Assembly: GCA_903842505.1 (NCBI GenBank)
Contig: CAIMMI010000145.1
Span: forward strand, 1-38,444
Origin: an uncultured Verrucomicrobiota bacterium
GTDB taxonomy: Bacteria; Verrucomicrobiota; Verrucomicrobiia; Limisphaerales; UBA9464
Length of the DNA stretch: 38,444 nucleotides
Reading direction: 5' to 3'
The notes under the pieces are model-generated. The model was not told the DNA's origin, did not search any database, and worked only from the letters and a program-made list of their open reading frames with translations. Below, piece after piece: positions 25,386 to 34,388 of this stretch. Made by a program: the position numbers and the translations under genes. Within the stretch, counting starts at the first letter, position 1, and every line of letters begins with the position of its first letter.

Positions 25386-27056
25386 TCAACGGGACATGGC
25401 CGTCACAAGCAACCCGACCAAGGCCGCCAGGGCGATGCTGTGGCCGAACACCGTGCGGAGGATGCGACCTTCCTGGCCATGCACGCGCGTCGCAACCCCG
25501 GCCACGACGATGCTCTGGGCATCAATCATCTTGCCCATCACGCCGCCGACGCTGTTTGCCGCGCACATGAGGTAGGGATTCAGGCCGAGTTGTTGGGACG
25601 TGATCTTCTGCAGACCGCCGAAGAGAACATTCGATGCGGTATCCGATCCGGTGAGTGCCACGCCCAGCCATCCCAGCAATGTTCCGAAGAACGGATAAAA
25701 CGCGCCGGTCCCGGCGAGGGCCAGCCCGAGGGTCGCGTCCGCCCCGGAGTATTTCGTCACGTTGCCCAGAGCGAGCATCGCCGCGATGGTCACGAGCGAG
25801 CCTCGGACCCGCAGCGCGGTTTCGCCGTAAGTGCGAAGCATCTCGCGGGGTCCGAAGCCCATGGCGAAACCAGCGAGGATGCCGGCGAGGAGGATTCCGG
25901 TGCCGGTGGCGGAGACCCAGTTCAACTTGAACTCCGCCGATTCCGGCTTCACGCCGTGCGCTTCCACCACCGGAGGAACGCGAACGACCTTCTGGTGGAT
26001 TCCCGCGACCGGGAAGCTGGGGGCGGAGAAGGCGTCGAAGGACTTCTTTACTGTCGGCAACCCCCAGACGAACAGGGTTGCCGCCAGCAGGATCCAGGGA
26101 ACCCAGGGATTCCCCGCGGCCCTGACCACAGCCTTCCCTTCCGGCACGGCCGCCGATCCCGGACCCGCAGCAGTTGTCCCCAGGGTCCTTCCCGTCGGCA
26201 TCCCGGCCAACTCCGCTTCCTCTTCCGGTGGCGTCCATCCATCCCGCGGCTGCCAGAAGCGCAGCAGCACCACCAGGCTCGCGATCGAAACCAACCCAGC
26301 CGCCGTATCCACCAGCCAAGGTCCGTGAAAGTTCGAGACCAGGAATTGCATCAGCGCGAACGTCCCGCCCGCGACCAACGCCGCCGGCCATACCCCCACC
26401 AACGCCCGCCAACCGCCGTAGGCCACCACCACCCAGAACGGGATCAACAACGAAAACACCGGCAACTGCCGTCCCGCCATCTTCGACAACTCCAGCACGT
26501 CCAACCCCGTGACCTGGGCCAGCGTCGTGATCGGAATGCCCACGCTCCCGAACGCCACAGGCGCCGTGTTCGCCAGCAGGGCCATCGCGGAGGCTCGGAT
26601 GGGAGCAAAGCCGAGCTGCATCAGCATCGCGGCCGTGATCGCCACCGGCGCCCCGAATCCCGCCGATCCTTCGATGAACCCACCAAACGAATAGGCTACC
26701 AGGATGAGCTGCACCCGACGGTCCGGCGCCAGCGCCGTCAACCTTTGGCGCAACACCTCGAACCGACCCGACTGCACCGTGAGCGTGTGCAGGAACATCA
26801 CGTTCAGCACAATCCAACCGATCGGAAAGAGTCCGTAGGCGGCCCCGTACAAAGCGGATCCGAACGCCGCAGGCGCGGGCATGCGGAAGGCGAAGACGGC
26901 CACCGCGAGGGCCGCACCCAGTCCCAGGAGGGCCGCCATCCAGGCCCGAATATGCCCCAAGGCGACCAACCCGAGCAGCACCACCACGGGGAGCGCGGCC
27001 ACCAAAGTCGAAAGCCAGCGCGACCCGAACGGATCGTAAGTCTGTTGCCAGATCAT
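25386..27056 (-). CDS. lctP: L-lactate permease (LctP/LldP family)
   Basis: A 556-residue inner-membrane symporter of the lactate permease family (TC 2.A.14), which brings lactate or glycolate in with protons. It has about 12-14 hydrophobic helices. Family stretches seen are SFGGFIEGSAGFGAPVAITA, PVAFGSVGIPITTLAQVTGL, FYPFFGTLLGWLGVALTGSD and SNVLFGGLQKITSQQLGL, ending with LMCAANSVGGVMGKMI. The ATG at 27056 starts IWQQTYDPFGS; the upstream frame overlaps the peptidase gene. It lies 7 bp after the peptidase gene and 43 bp before the dehydrogenase on the minus strand, so the three are one operon. No oxidase gene of the lldEFG type is present nearby. Confidence 0.93.
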   Translation of the reverse strand: MIWQQTYDPFGSRWLSTLVAALPVVVLLGLVALGHIRAWMAALLGLGAALAVAVFAFRMPAPAAFGSALYGAAYGLFPIGWIVLNVMFLHTLTVQSGRFEVLRQRLTALAPDRRVQLILVAYSFGGFIEGSAGFGAPVAITAAMLMQLGFAPIRASAMALLANTAPVAFGSVGIPITTLAQVTGLDVLELSKMAGRQLPVFSLLIPFWVVVAYGGWRALVGVWPAALVAGGTFALMQFLVSNFHGPWLVDTAAGLVSIASLVVLLRFWQPRDGWTPPEEEAELAGMPTGRTLGTTAAGPGSAAVPEGKAVVRAAGNPWVPWILLAATLFVWGLPTVKKSFDAFSAPSFPVAGIHQKVVRVPPVVEAHGVKPESAEFKLNWVSATGTGILLAGILAGFAMGFGPREMLRTYGETALRVRGSLVTIAAMLALGNVTKYSGADATLGLALAGTGAFYPFFGTLLGWLGVALTGSDTASNVLFGGLQKITSQQLGLNPYLMCAANSVGGVMGKMIDAQSIVVAGVATRVHGQEGRILRTVFGHSIALAALVGLLVTAMSR

Positions 27057-27063
27057 GGTGACC

Positions 27064-29010
27064 TCAGCGCGGCAGCGTCTGCTCCAGGTCGGCGATCGTG
27101 TAGACCAGGATCGCCAGCGCCGCTGCACACCGGTTCAACGCATCCGGATCCACCTTCTCCGGCGTGTCGGCCTCGGTGTGGTGATACCAGAAGTAACGTT
27201 CACCCGCCACGCGCAGCGCCGCCACCGGAACCCCCTCCTCCAGCAACGGCCCCGTGTCCGCGTCGGCACCGCCCGCGACCACCTTGCCCGCCTTCAGTCG
27301 ACTGCCAGTGGATTCGCCCACCGCCTTCACGATCCGCATCGCCTCGTCGCTTCCCGTGAACCCGAACCCGGTCGGATCAAACGCGCCGTTGTCGCTCTCG
27401 ATCGCGAGCACGTGGTTCTTCAACTCGCTGCGGTGCGCATCCCGGTAGGCCTTCCCGCCAATCGCTCCGTTTTCCTCATCCGTCCACAGCACGCATCGGA
27501 TCGTCCGACGCGGCTTCAGGCCCAGGTCCCGCAAGAGCCGAAGGGCCTCCCACGCCGCAATGCAACCGCCGCCGTCATCCAACGCGCCCCGTCCGACGTC
27601 CCATGAATCCACATGCCCGCCGACCACGATGACCTCGTGCGGCAGGGTCGTTCCCCGAATCTCACCAATCACATTTCGTGACTGCGCCGGCGGCCTGGAT
27701 TCCGCTTCCATCCGAAGCCGCAGGACAGGCGTGACGCCTCGTTCCTGCCAACGTTGCAGCCGGGCGGCGTCCTCGGCCGAAACACTCGCATGCGGGATCT
27801 TCGTCACCCCATCGTCGTATCGCATCATGCCGGTGTGCGGGGTCCGTAAGCCGAAGTCCCCGACGGCTCGGACCAGCGATGCAACCGCCCCCACCTTGGC
27901 GGCCGCATTCGCACCCGAGTAGCGGTACCGAACGGTGGTGCCATAACCTTGAAAGGGCGCATTGAAGACGACGATCCGGCCCTTGGCCTCGTCACCGCGC
28001 GCCGCCAGTTCCTCAAAGTTCGTCACCACCAACACCCGGGCGGTGATGCCCTCCGGAGGCGTCCCGATCGATCCGCCCAGGCCGAGCAGCGGCATCGACT
28101 CGGGCGAACGGCCCGGCTCCATCAACTCCAGGGATTCCTTTCCCCGAACCCAGTGTGTCACGGCCACGGGTTCGCCGCGGACTGCATCCAGACCGTCCCG
28201 CTTCATCTGGTCCAGGATCCAGTCGATCGCCAGTTCCAGATTGGTGCTCCCAGCGGCACGCGGCCCGAACCGGTCACACATCTCCGCGAGACGTTGCCAG
28301 GCACGATGTGAGTTCGTGGCCTTCGCCACGATCCGGTCGGCCGCCACGGAGAACCGCTCGGGCAGAAGGGCGGCACCGCCTGGGGGGGCCGGCTTGGGAT
28401 CCTCGCCGAGAGAGCGCCAGCGCACGTTGCGGATCTCCGCCGTCGTGCTCCAGGTCGCCAACCCAAACGGCGCGCTCATCTCGATCTCGCCCGAGCGCAT
28501 CGCAATCTTCTTCCCGGCCGTCGCCACCTGGATCACGCGTTCGTCATCGATCCACACCGTGAGGTTCGTCCCCGTGACGGCCAGGCGGATCGCATACCAA
28601 CGCTCCTTCTGGAACGACTTGTACTGCGTGGTCTCGTTCTGGGAAGCGTCCTGGTCGTCGATCGACGAAATGCCCACCACGGCTCCGCCCCATCCGCCGA
28701 CGATCAGGCTGGCGTGGGAATCGCGGACCGGAAACGTCAGGCCGCAGAAGAAATCGCCGCCGAGGACGCGGCGCGCCTCCAGGGACACCTCGTAGTCCAC
28801 GCGGGCCGGAGGGTTGGTGCGGTGGATGCCGGTGAGAATCCCTTGGTTGAGGACCAGCACCCCATCCCTCACTTCGATGTCCCCGTGTCCGGCGAAGGGC
28901 GTCACCTCCCAACCGGCGAGGGACTTGCCATCAAACAGGGGTTTCCAGTCACCCGCCACGAGCCGGGAAGCCAGAAGACACGCGAACCAGATCCACCATC
29001 GGCGCTGCAT
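27064..29010 (-). CDS. Secreted DUF1080-PA-M28 zinc aminopeptidase fusion
   Basis: A 648-residue exported protein. A signal peptide (WWIWFACLLASRLVAG) is followed by a DUF1080 (3-keto-disaccharide hydrolase-like lectin fold) domain at about residues 20-215: WKPLFDGKSLAGWE then DGVLVLNQG, DFFCGLTFPV and WYAIRLAVTG. A linker leads to a protease-associated (PA) insert. The C-terminal M28 domain (about 450-648) has the ligands H and D in VVGGHVDSWDVG and GALDDGGG, E-E in LWTDEENG, D in IESDNGAFD and H in WYHHTEADTPEKVD. These make a two-zinc peptidase site. I chose the ATG at 29010. It is the first gene of the operon with the permease and dehydrogenase and follows a terminator at 29080-29111. Confidence 0.9.
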   Translation of the reverse strand: MQRRWWIWFACLLASRLVAGDWKPLFDGKSLAGWEVTPFAGHGDIEVRDGVLVLNQGILTGIHRTNPPARVDYEVSLEARRVLGGDFFCGLTFPVRDSHASLIVGGWGGAVVGISSIDDQDASQNETTQYKSFQKERWYAIRLAVTGTNLTVWIDDERVIQVATAGKKIAMRSGEIEMSAPFGLATWSTTAEIRNVRWRSLGEDPKPAPPGGAALLPERFSVAADRIVAKATNSHRAWQRLAEMCDRFGPRAAGSTNLELAIDWILDQMKRDGLDAVRGEPVAVTHWVRGKESLELMEPGRSPESMPLLGLGGSIGTPPEGITARVLVVTNFEELAARGDEAKGRIVVFNAPFQGYGTTVRYRYSGANAAAKVGAVASLVRAVGDFGLRTPHTGMMRYDDGVTKIPHASVSAEDAARLQRWQERGVTPVLRLRMEAESRPPAQSRNVIGEIRGTTLPHEVIVVGGHVDSWDVGRGALDDGGGCIAAWEALRLLRDLGLKPRRTIRCVLWTDEENGAIGGKAYRDAHRSELKNHVLAIESDNGAFDPTGFGFTGSDEAMRIVKAVGESTGSRLKAGKVVAGGADADTGPLLEEGVPVAALRVAGERYFWYHHTEADTPEKVDPDALNRCAAALAILVYTIADLEQTLPR

Positions 29011-29070
29011 GCCCGCCAGAATGCGGGGATGCCGATTCGGGGGAAGGCCGAAGTTTGAAGGGCACACAAC

Positions 29071-29111
29071 AAACAAAAAGGCGCGCCGACGGATTTCTCC
29101 GCGGGCGCGCC
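29071..29111 (-). terminator. Intrinsic terminator of the exported-protein run
   Basis: On the minus strand, GGCGCGCCCGCGGA and TCCGTCGGCGCGCC form a 14-bp stem with two mismatches and a GAAA loop (29080-29111), followed by a T-run (TTTTTGTTTG). It lies 26 bp after the stop of the 788-residue protein and before the DUF1080-M28 gene. This is the clearest Rho-independent terminator in the window. Confidence 0.9.
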
Positions 29112-29137
29112 CTGTGCAGTGTGCAGGTCGGATCAGC

Positions 29138-31504
29138 TCAGTTCACGGCGGCGACGCCGGGGACCTCGTGGATCGACTGCTGGACTTCCTGGGCGACCTT
29201 GGTGCCGTCCTTGGCAACGAGGTCGAACTTGATCGCCTGCTGCATGACGGTCCGCAGGTCCTCGATCTGGAGGCGGACCGACTTGCCGTCCGCGGAGAGC
29301 TTCGCCGCGGTGATGTTGAGGTTCTCGCGGGACTTCTTGCTGGGATCCTTCACGCTCACCTCGGGAGAACCGTAGTTTTCGGAGCGGACGTAGTTCCAGC
29401 GCTTGCCGCTCCAGTTCTGGAGGTCTTCCGCGGAGGCCTTGTCGAGGGGCTGGGAGAAGCCGAGTTCAACTCCGCCGGGGATCACCTTGAGGCTGTTCAC
29501 CGTGTAGACGGGCTTGCCGGTGTAGCGGACGCGATCGAAGCCGGTGATGCGGGCGGCATTCGACTGCCACTCGCTGAGGCCGGCGACGTAGAGCTGGCCG
29601 TCCTTCGGGTGGAACCGGGCGCGCATGACGGACGAGGTGAACTTCAAGGGGAACTTCACGACGCCGGCCTGCTGACGACCCTTGGCGATGTCCTGGCGCA
29701 TGACGAGGTAGAGGCTGGACTTGCCGTAGGACTCATGGAGCAGCTCTCCCTTGAACGGTCCCCACTTGTCGCTGCTGACCCAGATCTGGCCGCCGCCCGA
29801 GTTGTCGTAGTCGTTATGCGAAAGCCACATCAAGGGCGGGGCATACGCATCGGCCCGTTCCTTGGGCGTCAGCTTGTTGACCACGCCATGGAACGTCTTT
29901 CCATCCACCCAGTTGATCGGCGTGGTCGGCACCCAGGTGCCTTCGTTGTCCGACGTCGTCACCTGGCCGTCGGCGCGGACGCCAATGCCATTCGGGGCGC
30001 GCAGTCCGCGGGCCACGACCTCGAACTTCTTGCCGTCGGGACTGACCTTGAAGAGGGCGCCGGCATGCGAGCAGACCGAGCCATTGCCCCGCGAAGCCTT
30101 CTGGTCGCCGAACCCGCGACCGCCGCCGTTCACCGGATTCGCCTTGGCGAAGTAGAAGTTGCCCGCGGCGTCCGTCTGGAGGTCGAACACGAACTCATGG
30201 AAGCCCTCGGTCGACATCACCTCGTTGTTGAAGTTCTCGTAGTAGTCCGCCGAACCGTCCTTGTTGAAATCATGGAAGCGGGTGATGCCGTCGCGACCCG
30301 AGACGTAGATCATGTCGTTGACGATCTCGAGGCCGAGAGGCTCGTAGAGACCGGACGCAAAGCGCTTCCAGGTCAGCTTCTCCAGCTTGTCGTCGATGCC
30401 GGAAACGATCCAGATGTCGCCATCGTGGGTGCACAGCGCAGCGCGCGTGCCGTCGGCGAAGAAGTCCATGCCACCGAAGCGGACCCGGCGGTTCCAGGGG
30501 TTCTTCTCCGGCGCGGAGATGACGTCCGTGACGTAGGCGCCATCCGGCGTTGCGGAGGAGTTCAGCTGGCCTTGCAGGACCACCGGCTCAGGCCAGTGCG
30601 CCGGCCCGCCCTTGGTGAAGTCCTTGAACTTCGGCTCGCCTGCGGAGAGTTGGGCGAAGCTGGAAGCGCCACCCTGGGCACCGGCCCAGATCGTGACCTT
30701 GAACGTAGAAACGGCCGCACCCTGGGGAATGTTCAGGCTGACGCGCCCGTCCTGGAACTTGAGGGCCGCGCCCTTCGGCAAGCCCGTGGCTGAGATCAGC
30801 GTCACCTTGCCGTCCGCGCCCTGGACCTTCACGGCACCCGCTTCCACGCTGCCCTGACCGCCTTCGACGTCCGCGATCAGGATCGAGAACGCCTCGGACG
30901 TCCGCTGCCGCTTGAAGATCATGCCGCTCTTCGACGGTTCGATCCGGAAAGTCCGGACAAAGCCGAGCTCGCCATTGGCCTTCACCGACGAAGGCTGCTC
31001 AAACACCTTGGTACCGCGGACGGTGTAGGCCAGCTGCACGTCCATGCCGTTGACGTAGAGGCCGTCCCAACGTCCCAGGTCCGACTTCACCGGGCCGTAC
31101 GGCTCGGGCCGCAGATCCTTGAACGATCCATCCGCACCCGCCACACCGGGCACCTGCGCGGTCCCGAACGCCTGCGTCCCGACCATCGCGGGATGATTGC
31201 CATGGCTGCCGTCGAACACCACGCCCCGCGTGTTCACGAAGCCACCGCTCCAACCGGCCGCCACCCGGAGCAGGTCCGTATCAAAGAGGATCGAGGCATC
31301 ATTGCCCACCCGGATCGCGAGCCCCTTCATGGCCACGTTTTCCTTGGGGAAATTCGCGTTGATGCACGCGCCCAGGAACGGGAAATCCTTCTGAAGAAGC
31401 TCTTCCTTGATCTTGTCCTGCGCCTGGACCGCCAACGAAAGGCCCACGGTCGCGACCGCCAACTGGATCGCTCCGCGCCATGTAACCACTGTGTTCAACA
31501 GCAT
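29138..31504 (-). CDS. Large exported beta-propeller protein with DUF6797-like N-terminus
   Basis: A 788-residue secreted protein. A signal peptide (AIQLAVATVGLSLAVQAQ) is followed by a domain of the sort LGACINANFPKENVAMKGLAIRVG and GWSGGFVNTRGVVFDGSHG, which I connect with the DUF6797 family of Verrucomicrobiota/Planctomycetota. From about residue 350 a propeller of the sugar-dehydrogenase/NHL type follows: MDFFADGTRAALCTHDGDIW, FHEFVFDLQTDAAGNFYFAK, GLRAPNGIGVRADGQV, PFKGELLHESYGKSSLY and RARFHPKDGQLYVAGLSEW. No CXXCH heme motif. The function is not known. The ATG at 31504 (LLNTVVTWRG) was chosen because the upstream residues lack signal-peptide character. It may be the last gene of the exported-protein operon, or have its own promoter in the 205-bp gap upstream. 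It ends at a strong terminator. Confidence 0.85.
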   Translation of the reverse strand: MLLNTVVTWRGAIQLAVATVGLSLAVQAQDKIKEELLQKDFPFLGACINANFPKENVAMKGLAIRVGNDASILFDTDLLRVAAGWSGGFVNTRGVVFDGSHGNHPAMVGTQAFGTAQVPGVAGADGSFKDLRPEPYGPVKSDLGRWDGLYVNGMDVQLAYTVRGTKVFEQPSSVKANGELGFVRTFRIEPSKSGMIFKRQRTSEAFSILIADVEGGQGSVEAGAVKVQGADGKVTLISATGLPKGAALKFQDGRVSLNIPQGAAVSTFKVTIWAGAQGGASSFAQLSAGEPKFKDFTKGGPAHWPEPVVLQGQLNSSATPDGAYVTDVISAPEKNPWNRRVRFGGMDFFADGTRAALCTHDGDIWIVSGIDDKLEKLTWKRFASGLYEPLGLEIVNDMIYVSGRDGITRFHDFNKDGSADYYENFNNEVMSTEGFHEFVFDLQTDAAGNFYFAKANPVNGGGRGFGDQKASRGNGSVCSHAGALFKVSPDGKKFEVVARGLRAPNGIGVRADGQVTTSDNEGTWVPTTPINWVDGKTFHGVVNKLTPKERADAYAPPLMWLSHNDYDNSGGGQIWVSSDKWGPFKGELLHESYGKSSLYLVMRQDIAKGRQQAGVVKFPLKFTSSVMRARFHPKDGQLYVAGLSEWQSNAARITGFDRVRYTGKPVYTVNSLKVIPGGVELGFSQPLDKASAEDLQNWSGKRWNYVRSENYGSPEVSVKDPSKKSRENLNITAAKLSADGKSVRLQIEDLRTVMQQAIKFDLVAKDGTKVAQEVQQSIHEVPGVAAVN

Positions 31505-31708
31505 AACTTTGAAATCCTGTACCAAACCTGCACCCCCACGCCAGAGCCAATCCGGCCACGGCGGACGATTTGCAGAGGCCCAATGACTGCCACAAGACAC
31601 ACGGCATTCAACTTCCGATTTCCTGCAGGACCTCAGAAAGCCCGCCTCGGATGGCTCGTGGGGACACTCGCCCCACCTCCAGATCCTGCAGTCGGTCCCG
31701 CTGCTCCC
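31505..31708. other. Gap upstream of the DUF6797-like gene
   Basis: A 204-bp gap on the minus strand between two same-direction genes. It has a short perfect hairpin GTGGGG..CCCCAC at 31660-31678 and a palindrome TCCTGCAGGA at 31623-31632, but no poly-T run and no convincing promoter boxes. A promoter for the downstream gene may be here. Confidence 0.4.
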
Positions 31709-32935
31709 TCACGGGCGCACGTCCACCACCACGAGGTCCCCCTTCGAGTTCCGGACATGGATCCGCCCACCGGCCAACACCGGCGCCGTCCAGGTCTTGC
31801 CTCCCAACACCTGCGCCCGGGCCGTCGGCTTGAATCCGTCCGGACTCGCCGGCGCCACAACCAACTCCCCGGTTCCGTTCACCCCGACCAACTTCCCGTC
31901 CGCCACGATCACCCCGCCCGAACCAAAGCCCGGCTCGCTCCACTTCTCAGCCCCGGTCGCGAACTCGATGCACTTCAACGACGCCTTCTCCGTGGTGTCG
32001 CCGTCGACCCCGTACAGGAATCCCCCCTGCAGCACCGCCGGGTTCATCTGCGTCCGCAACGCCTTGGATTTCCAGAGCATCTCCGGCTCCCCGGTCCCCA
32101 TCCGGAACAGCGCCGCGCCCTTGCCATAACCCGTTGAGACAAACATCCGGTCCCCATCGATCACCGGGTCCGCCGCGTTGACCCCGTATTGCGTCAGCCA
32201 CTTCACCCGCCAGACCTCGGTGCCGTCCGTGGGTCGGACCGCCACGTAGGCCTGTCCCGATCCGAGGATCAGCACCTGTTGGGCGCCCGTCCCGTGCGGA
32301 AACGGGGTCGAATAGCCTGCGCTCTTCGTCGAAGTCTTCCAGGCCACCGTGCCCGTCGGGGCGTCCAGGGCCAACCCGGCCTCCCCCACATTCAGGTACA
32401 CCTTCCCATCCAGCACCAGCGGCGCCCCCGTGAATCCCCAATCCGGGACCCGCGCCCCGGTTTCCTTCTCGACGTTCCGATGCCACACGACCTTACCGTC
32501 GGTCGCCCCCAGACAGAACACGTCGCCCCACCGGTTCAACACATAGACCCGCCCACCCGAGACGGTCGGAGTCCCCGTCGTCCCGCCATCGAAATACTTG
32601 TCGCCCAGTTCCGATGCGAATGCGTGACGCCAGACCTCACGGCCCGTGGCGGCATCGAAGCAGAACACCCGATCCTGTTCATCCGCATGACCCAGGGTGA
32701 AGGCGCGGCCGTCGGCCACCACCACCGACGAGAAGCCCAACCCAACCTGCGCCTTCCAGGCCACCTTGGGTCCGGAGGCGGGCCATTCCGCCTTCCAACC
32801 CTTCTCCGACGAAGTCCCATCGCGCCGTGGACCGCGCCATTGCGGCCAGTCTTCAGCCTGACCCGCGACCCCGCTGGCCAGCGCCAGGCCGCACGCAACC
32901 GCCCTGCCAAAACGCATCCACAGACCCATGCTCAT
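31709..32935 (-). CDS. Secreted PQQ-like beta-propeller protein
   Basis: A 408-residue exported protein. A signal peptide (RAVACGLALASGVAGQAE) is followed by the family start DWPQWRGPRRDG. Propeller blades repeat as 'VFCFDAATGREVWRHAF', 'GGRVYVLNRWGDVFCLGATDGKVVWH', 'GKVYLNVGEAGLALDAPTG' and 'GGKTWTAPVLAGGRIHVRN', with the aromatic tryptophan docking motif typical of the PQQ-like fold. No cofactor residues can be assigned and no EF-hand is present, unlike the related protein at 3130-4554. The ATG at 32935 was chosen. It lies about 43 bp after the cytochrome-WD40 gene on the minus strand, within the exported-protein run. Confidence 0.9.
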   Translation of the reverse strand: MSMGLWMRFGRAVACGLALASGVAGQAEDWPQWRGPRRDGTSSEKGWKAEWPASGPKVAWKAQVGLGFSSVVVADGRAFTLGHADEQDRVFCFDAATGREVWRHAFASELGDKYFDGGTTGTPTVSGGRVYVLNRWGDVFCLGATDGKVVWHRNVEKETGARVPDWGFTGAPLVLDGKVYLNVGEAGLALDAPTGTVAWKTSTKSAGYSTPFPHGTGAQQVLILGSGQAYVAVRPTDGTEVWRVKWLTQYGVNAADPVIDGDRMFVSTGYGKGAALFRMGTGEPEMLWKSKALRTQMNPAVLQGGFLYGVDGDTTEKASLKCIEFATGAEKWSEPGFGSGGVIVADGKLVGVNGTGELVVAPASPDGFKPTARAQVLGGKTWTAPVLAGGRIHVRNSKGDLVVVDVRP

Positions 32936-32978
32936 GCCCCTAGGGACGCAGAAGCCCCCCGGCCCCATCAAGCCCGCT

Positions 32979-34349
32979 TCATGGGCGGCCGTTTGCCCCC
33001 ACCCACTCCTTCAGGATCGGGACGGGCTGGAGGATCCCGGTAAGGCGGCCGGTGGCGGGATCAAACTCACGGATCAATCCGTCAAAGGCGCCGGTATAGA
33101 GCCGCTTGCCGTCCGGACTGAAGGCGAGGCTGAACACGGCTCCGTCGTGCCCGGTGAGCGTGGCGGTGCGCTTGCCGTCGGTGGGATTGTAGAGGCGGAC
33201 CTCGCCGTTGGGCGCGGCGGCGGCAGCGAGGGTTCCCTCGGGATTGAAGGCAACCGCCTGCACGGGCCCTGGCTGACGTTCGAAGTCGCGGACGAGGTTG
33301 ACGTCGTTGTTCGCGTCGGTGCGTTCCTGGTTTTCCTTGGCTCGGTAGATCCGCAACCCCCCTTCGCCGCCACCGTAGAGGACGGTTTCCTCCTTCGGAT
33401 GCCGGGCGAGGCAGGTGACGGGTTCGATCAGCTTGTTGATGTCGTCGATGAACTGGCCGCTGGCGGCATCGATGAGCTTGATGGCGCGGTCGCGGCTGCC
33501 GCTGAGGAGGCGGTTGCCGGCCGGCAGCCACGAGGTCTGGAGGGACCAGTCGGAGTGATTATCGAAGCGCACGACTTCCTTGCCGGACGGCCAGGCGAGG
33601 ACGCGCACGGCCTTGTCGGCCCCGCCGAGTGCGAGGCGGTCGCCCGTGGGAGACCAAGAGATGCCGTAGACCGAATCTGCAGAGACCTTCCATGCGGCAG
33701 CCTGCTTCCCGGTTTCGACCTCCCAGACCTGTACCTCGCCCAGGCTGGCAGGAACACCGGCGGCGACGGCGAGATGCCGGGAATCGGGCGAGAAGGCGAG
33801 CGACTCAATTCGAGTCGATTCGCCGATCCATCGGCCCTTGGGCTGGAAGTCGGCGGTGCCGAACACGAGGACCTCGTGGTAACCCGAAGCGGCAATCCAC
33901 TTCCCGTCCGGCGAAATCGCCAGGGCCGTGGTCACGGGCAACGACGGATAGGCCGGCGGTGCGGCGATGTGGGTGCTGTAGGCGTCGGCCGGCGTGTCGT
34001 CCTTGGCCCCTTCGCGGATCCAACGTTCGAGCAGGGCGACCTCGGCAGGCGAGAGTGGGTCGCCTTCCTTCGGCATGCTGGGTTCCTTGCCTCCCACCTC
34101 GGTGATGACAATCGATTTCGACGGGTCACCGGGGAGGTAGTTGGGGCCGTTCTTGCCGGGCTTGGCGAAGAGCGCGTAGGTCGAGGTGTCGACGCCACCC
34201 TTGGTCTTGTTGGGATTGTGGCACCCGTTGCAGGAACGCTTGAAGATCGGCGTGACGTCCTTGAACCACGAGACCGGGGCGTCCGCGGCGAACGCGGAGA
34301 CGGGCAGCAGGAGCGACAGGGCGAGAGCGCGGACGGGCGATGAAGACAT
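32979..34349 (-). CDS. Secreted Planctomycete-type cytochrome c fused to WD40 propeller
   Basis: A 456-residue exported protein. A signal peptide (ALALSLLLPVSAFAAD) precedes a class-I-type c heme domain with CNGCH (C40, C43, H44) and a possible Met ligand in EPSMPKEG. WVxEGA-style closure (ERWIREGAKDD) ends the domain by about residue 115. Seven or so WD40-type repeats follow: LAISPDGKWIAASG, LAFSPDSRHLAVAAG, ISWSPTGDRLALGG, VAFNPEGTLAAAAAP and LAFSPDGKRLYTGA. The heme domain is the PSC1 type found beside DUF1549/1553 proteins. It probably carries electrons in the periplasm while the propeller binds partners. It is 39 bp downstream of the large pre-peptidase-type gene on the minus strand. Confidence 0.92.
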   Translation of the reverse strand: MSSSPVRALALSLLLPVSAFAADAPVSWFKDVTPIFKRSCNGCHNPNKTKGGVDTSTYALFAKPGKNGPNYLPGDPSKSIVITEVGGKEPSMPKEGDPLSPAEVALLERWIREGAKDDTPADAYSTHIAAPPAYPSLPVTTALAISPDGKWIAASGYHEVLVFGTADFQPKGRWIGESTRIESLAFSPDSRHLAVAAGVPASLGEVQVWEVETGKQAAAWKVSADSVYGISWSPTGDRLALGGADKAVRVLAWPSGKEVVRFDNHSDWSLQTSWLPAGNRLLSGSRDRAIKLIDAASGQFIDDINKLIEPVTCLARHPKEETVLYGGGEGGLRIYRAKENQERTDANNDVNLVRDFERQPGPVQAVAFNPEGTLAAAAAPNGEVRLYNPTDGKRTATLTGHDGAVFSLAFSPDGKRLYTGAFDGLIREFDPATGRLTGILQPVPILKEWVGANGRP

Positions 34350-34388
34350 CGCCGCCCCGCAGGAGTGGAATGGGTACTCGAACATGTC

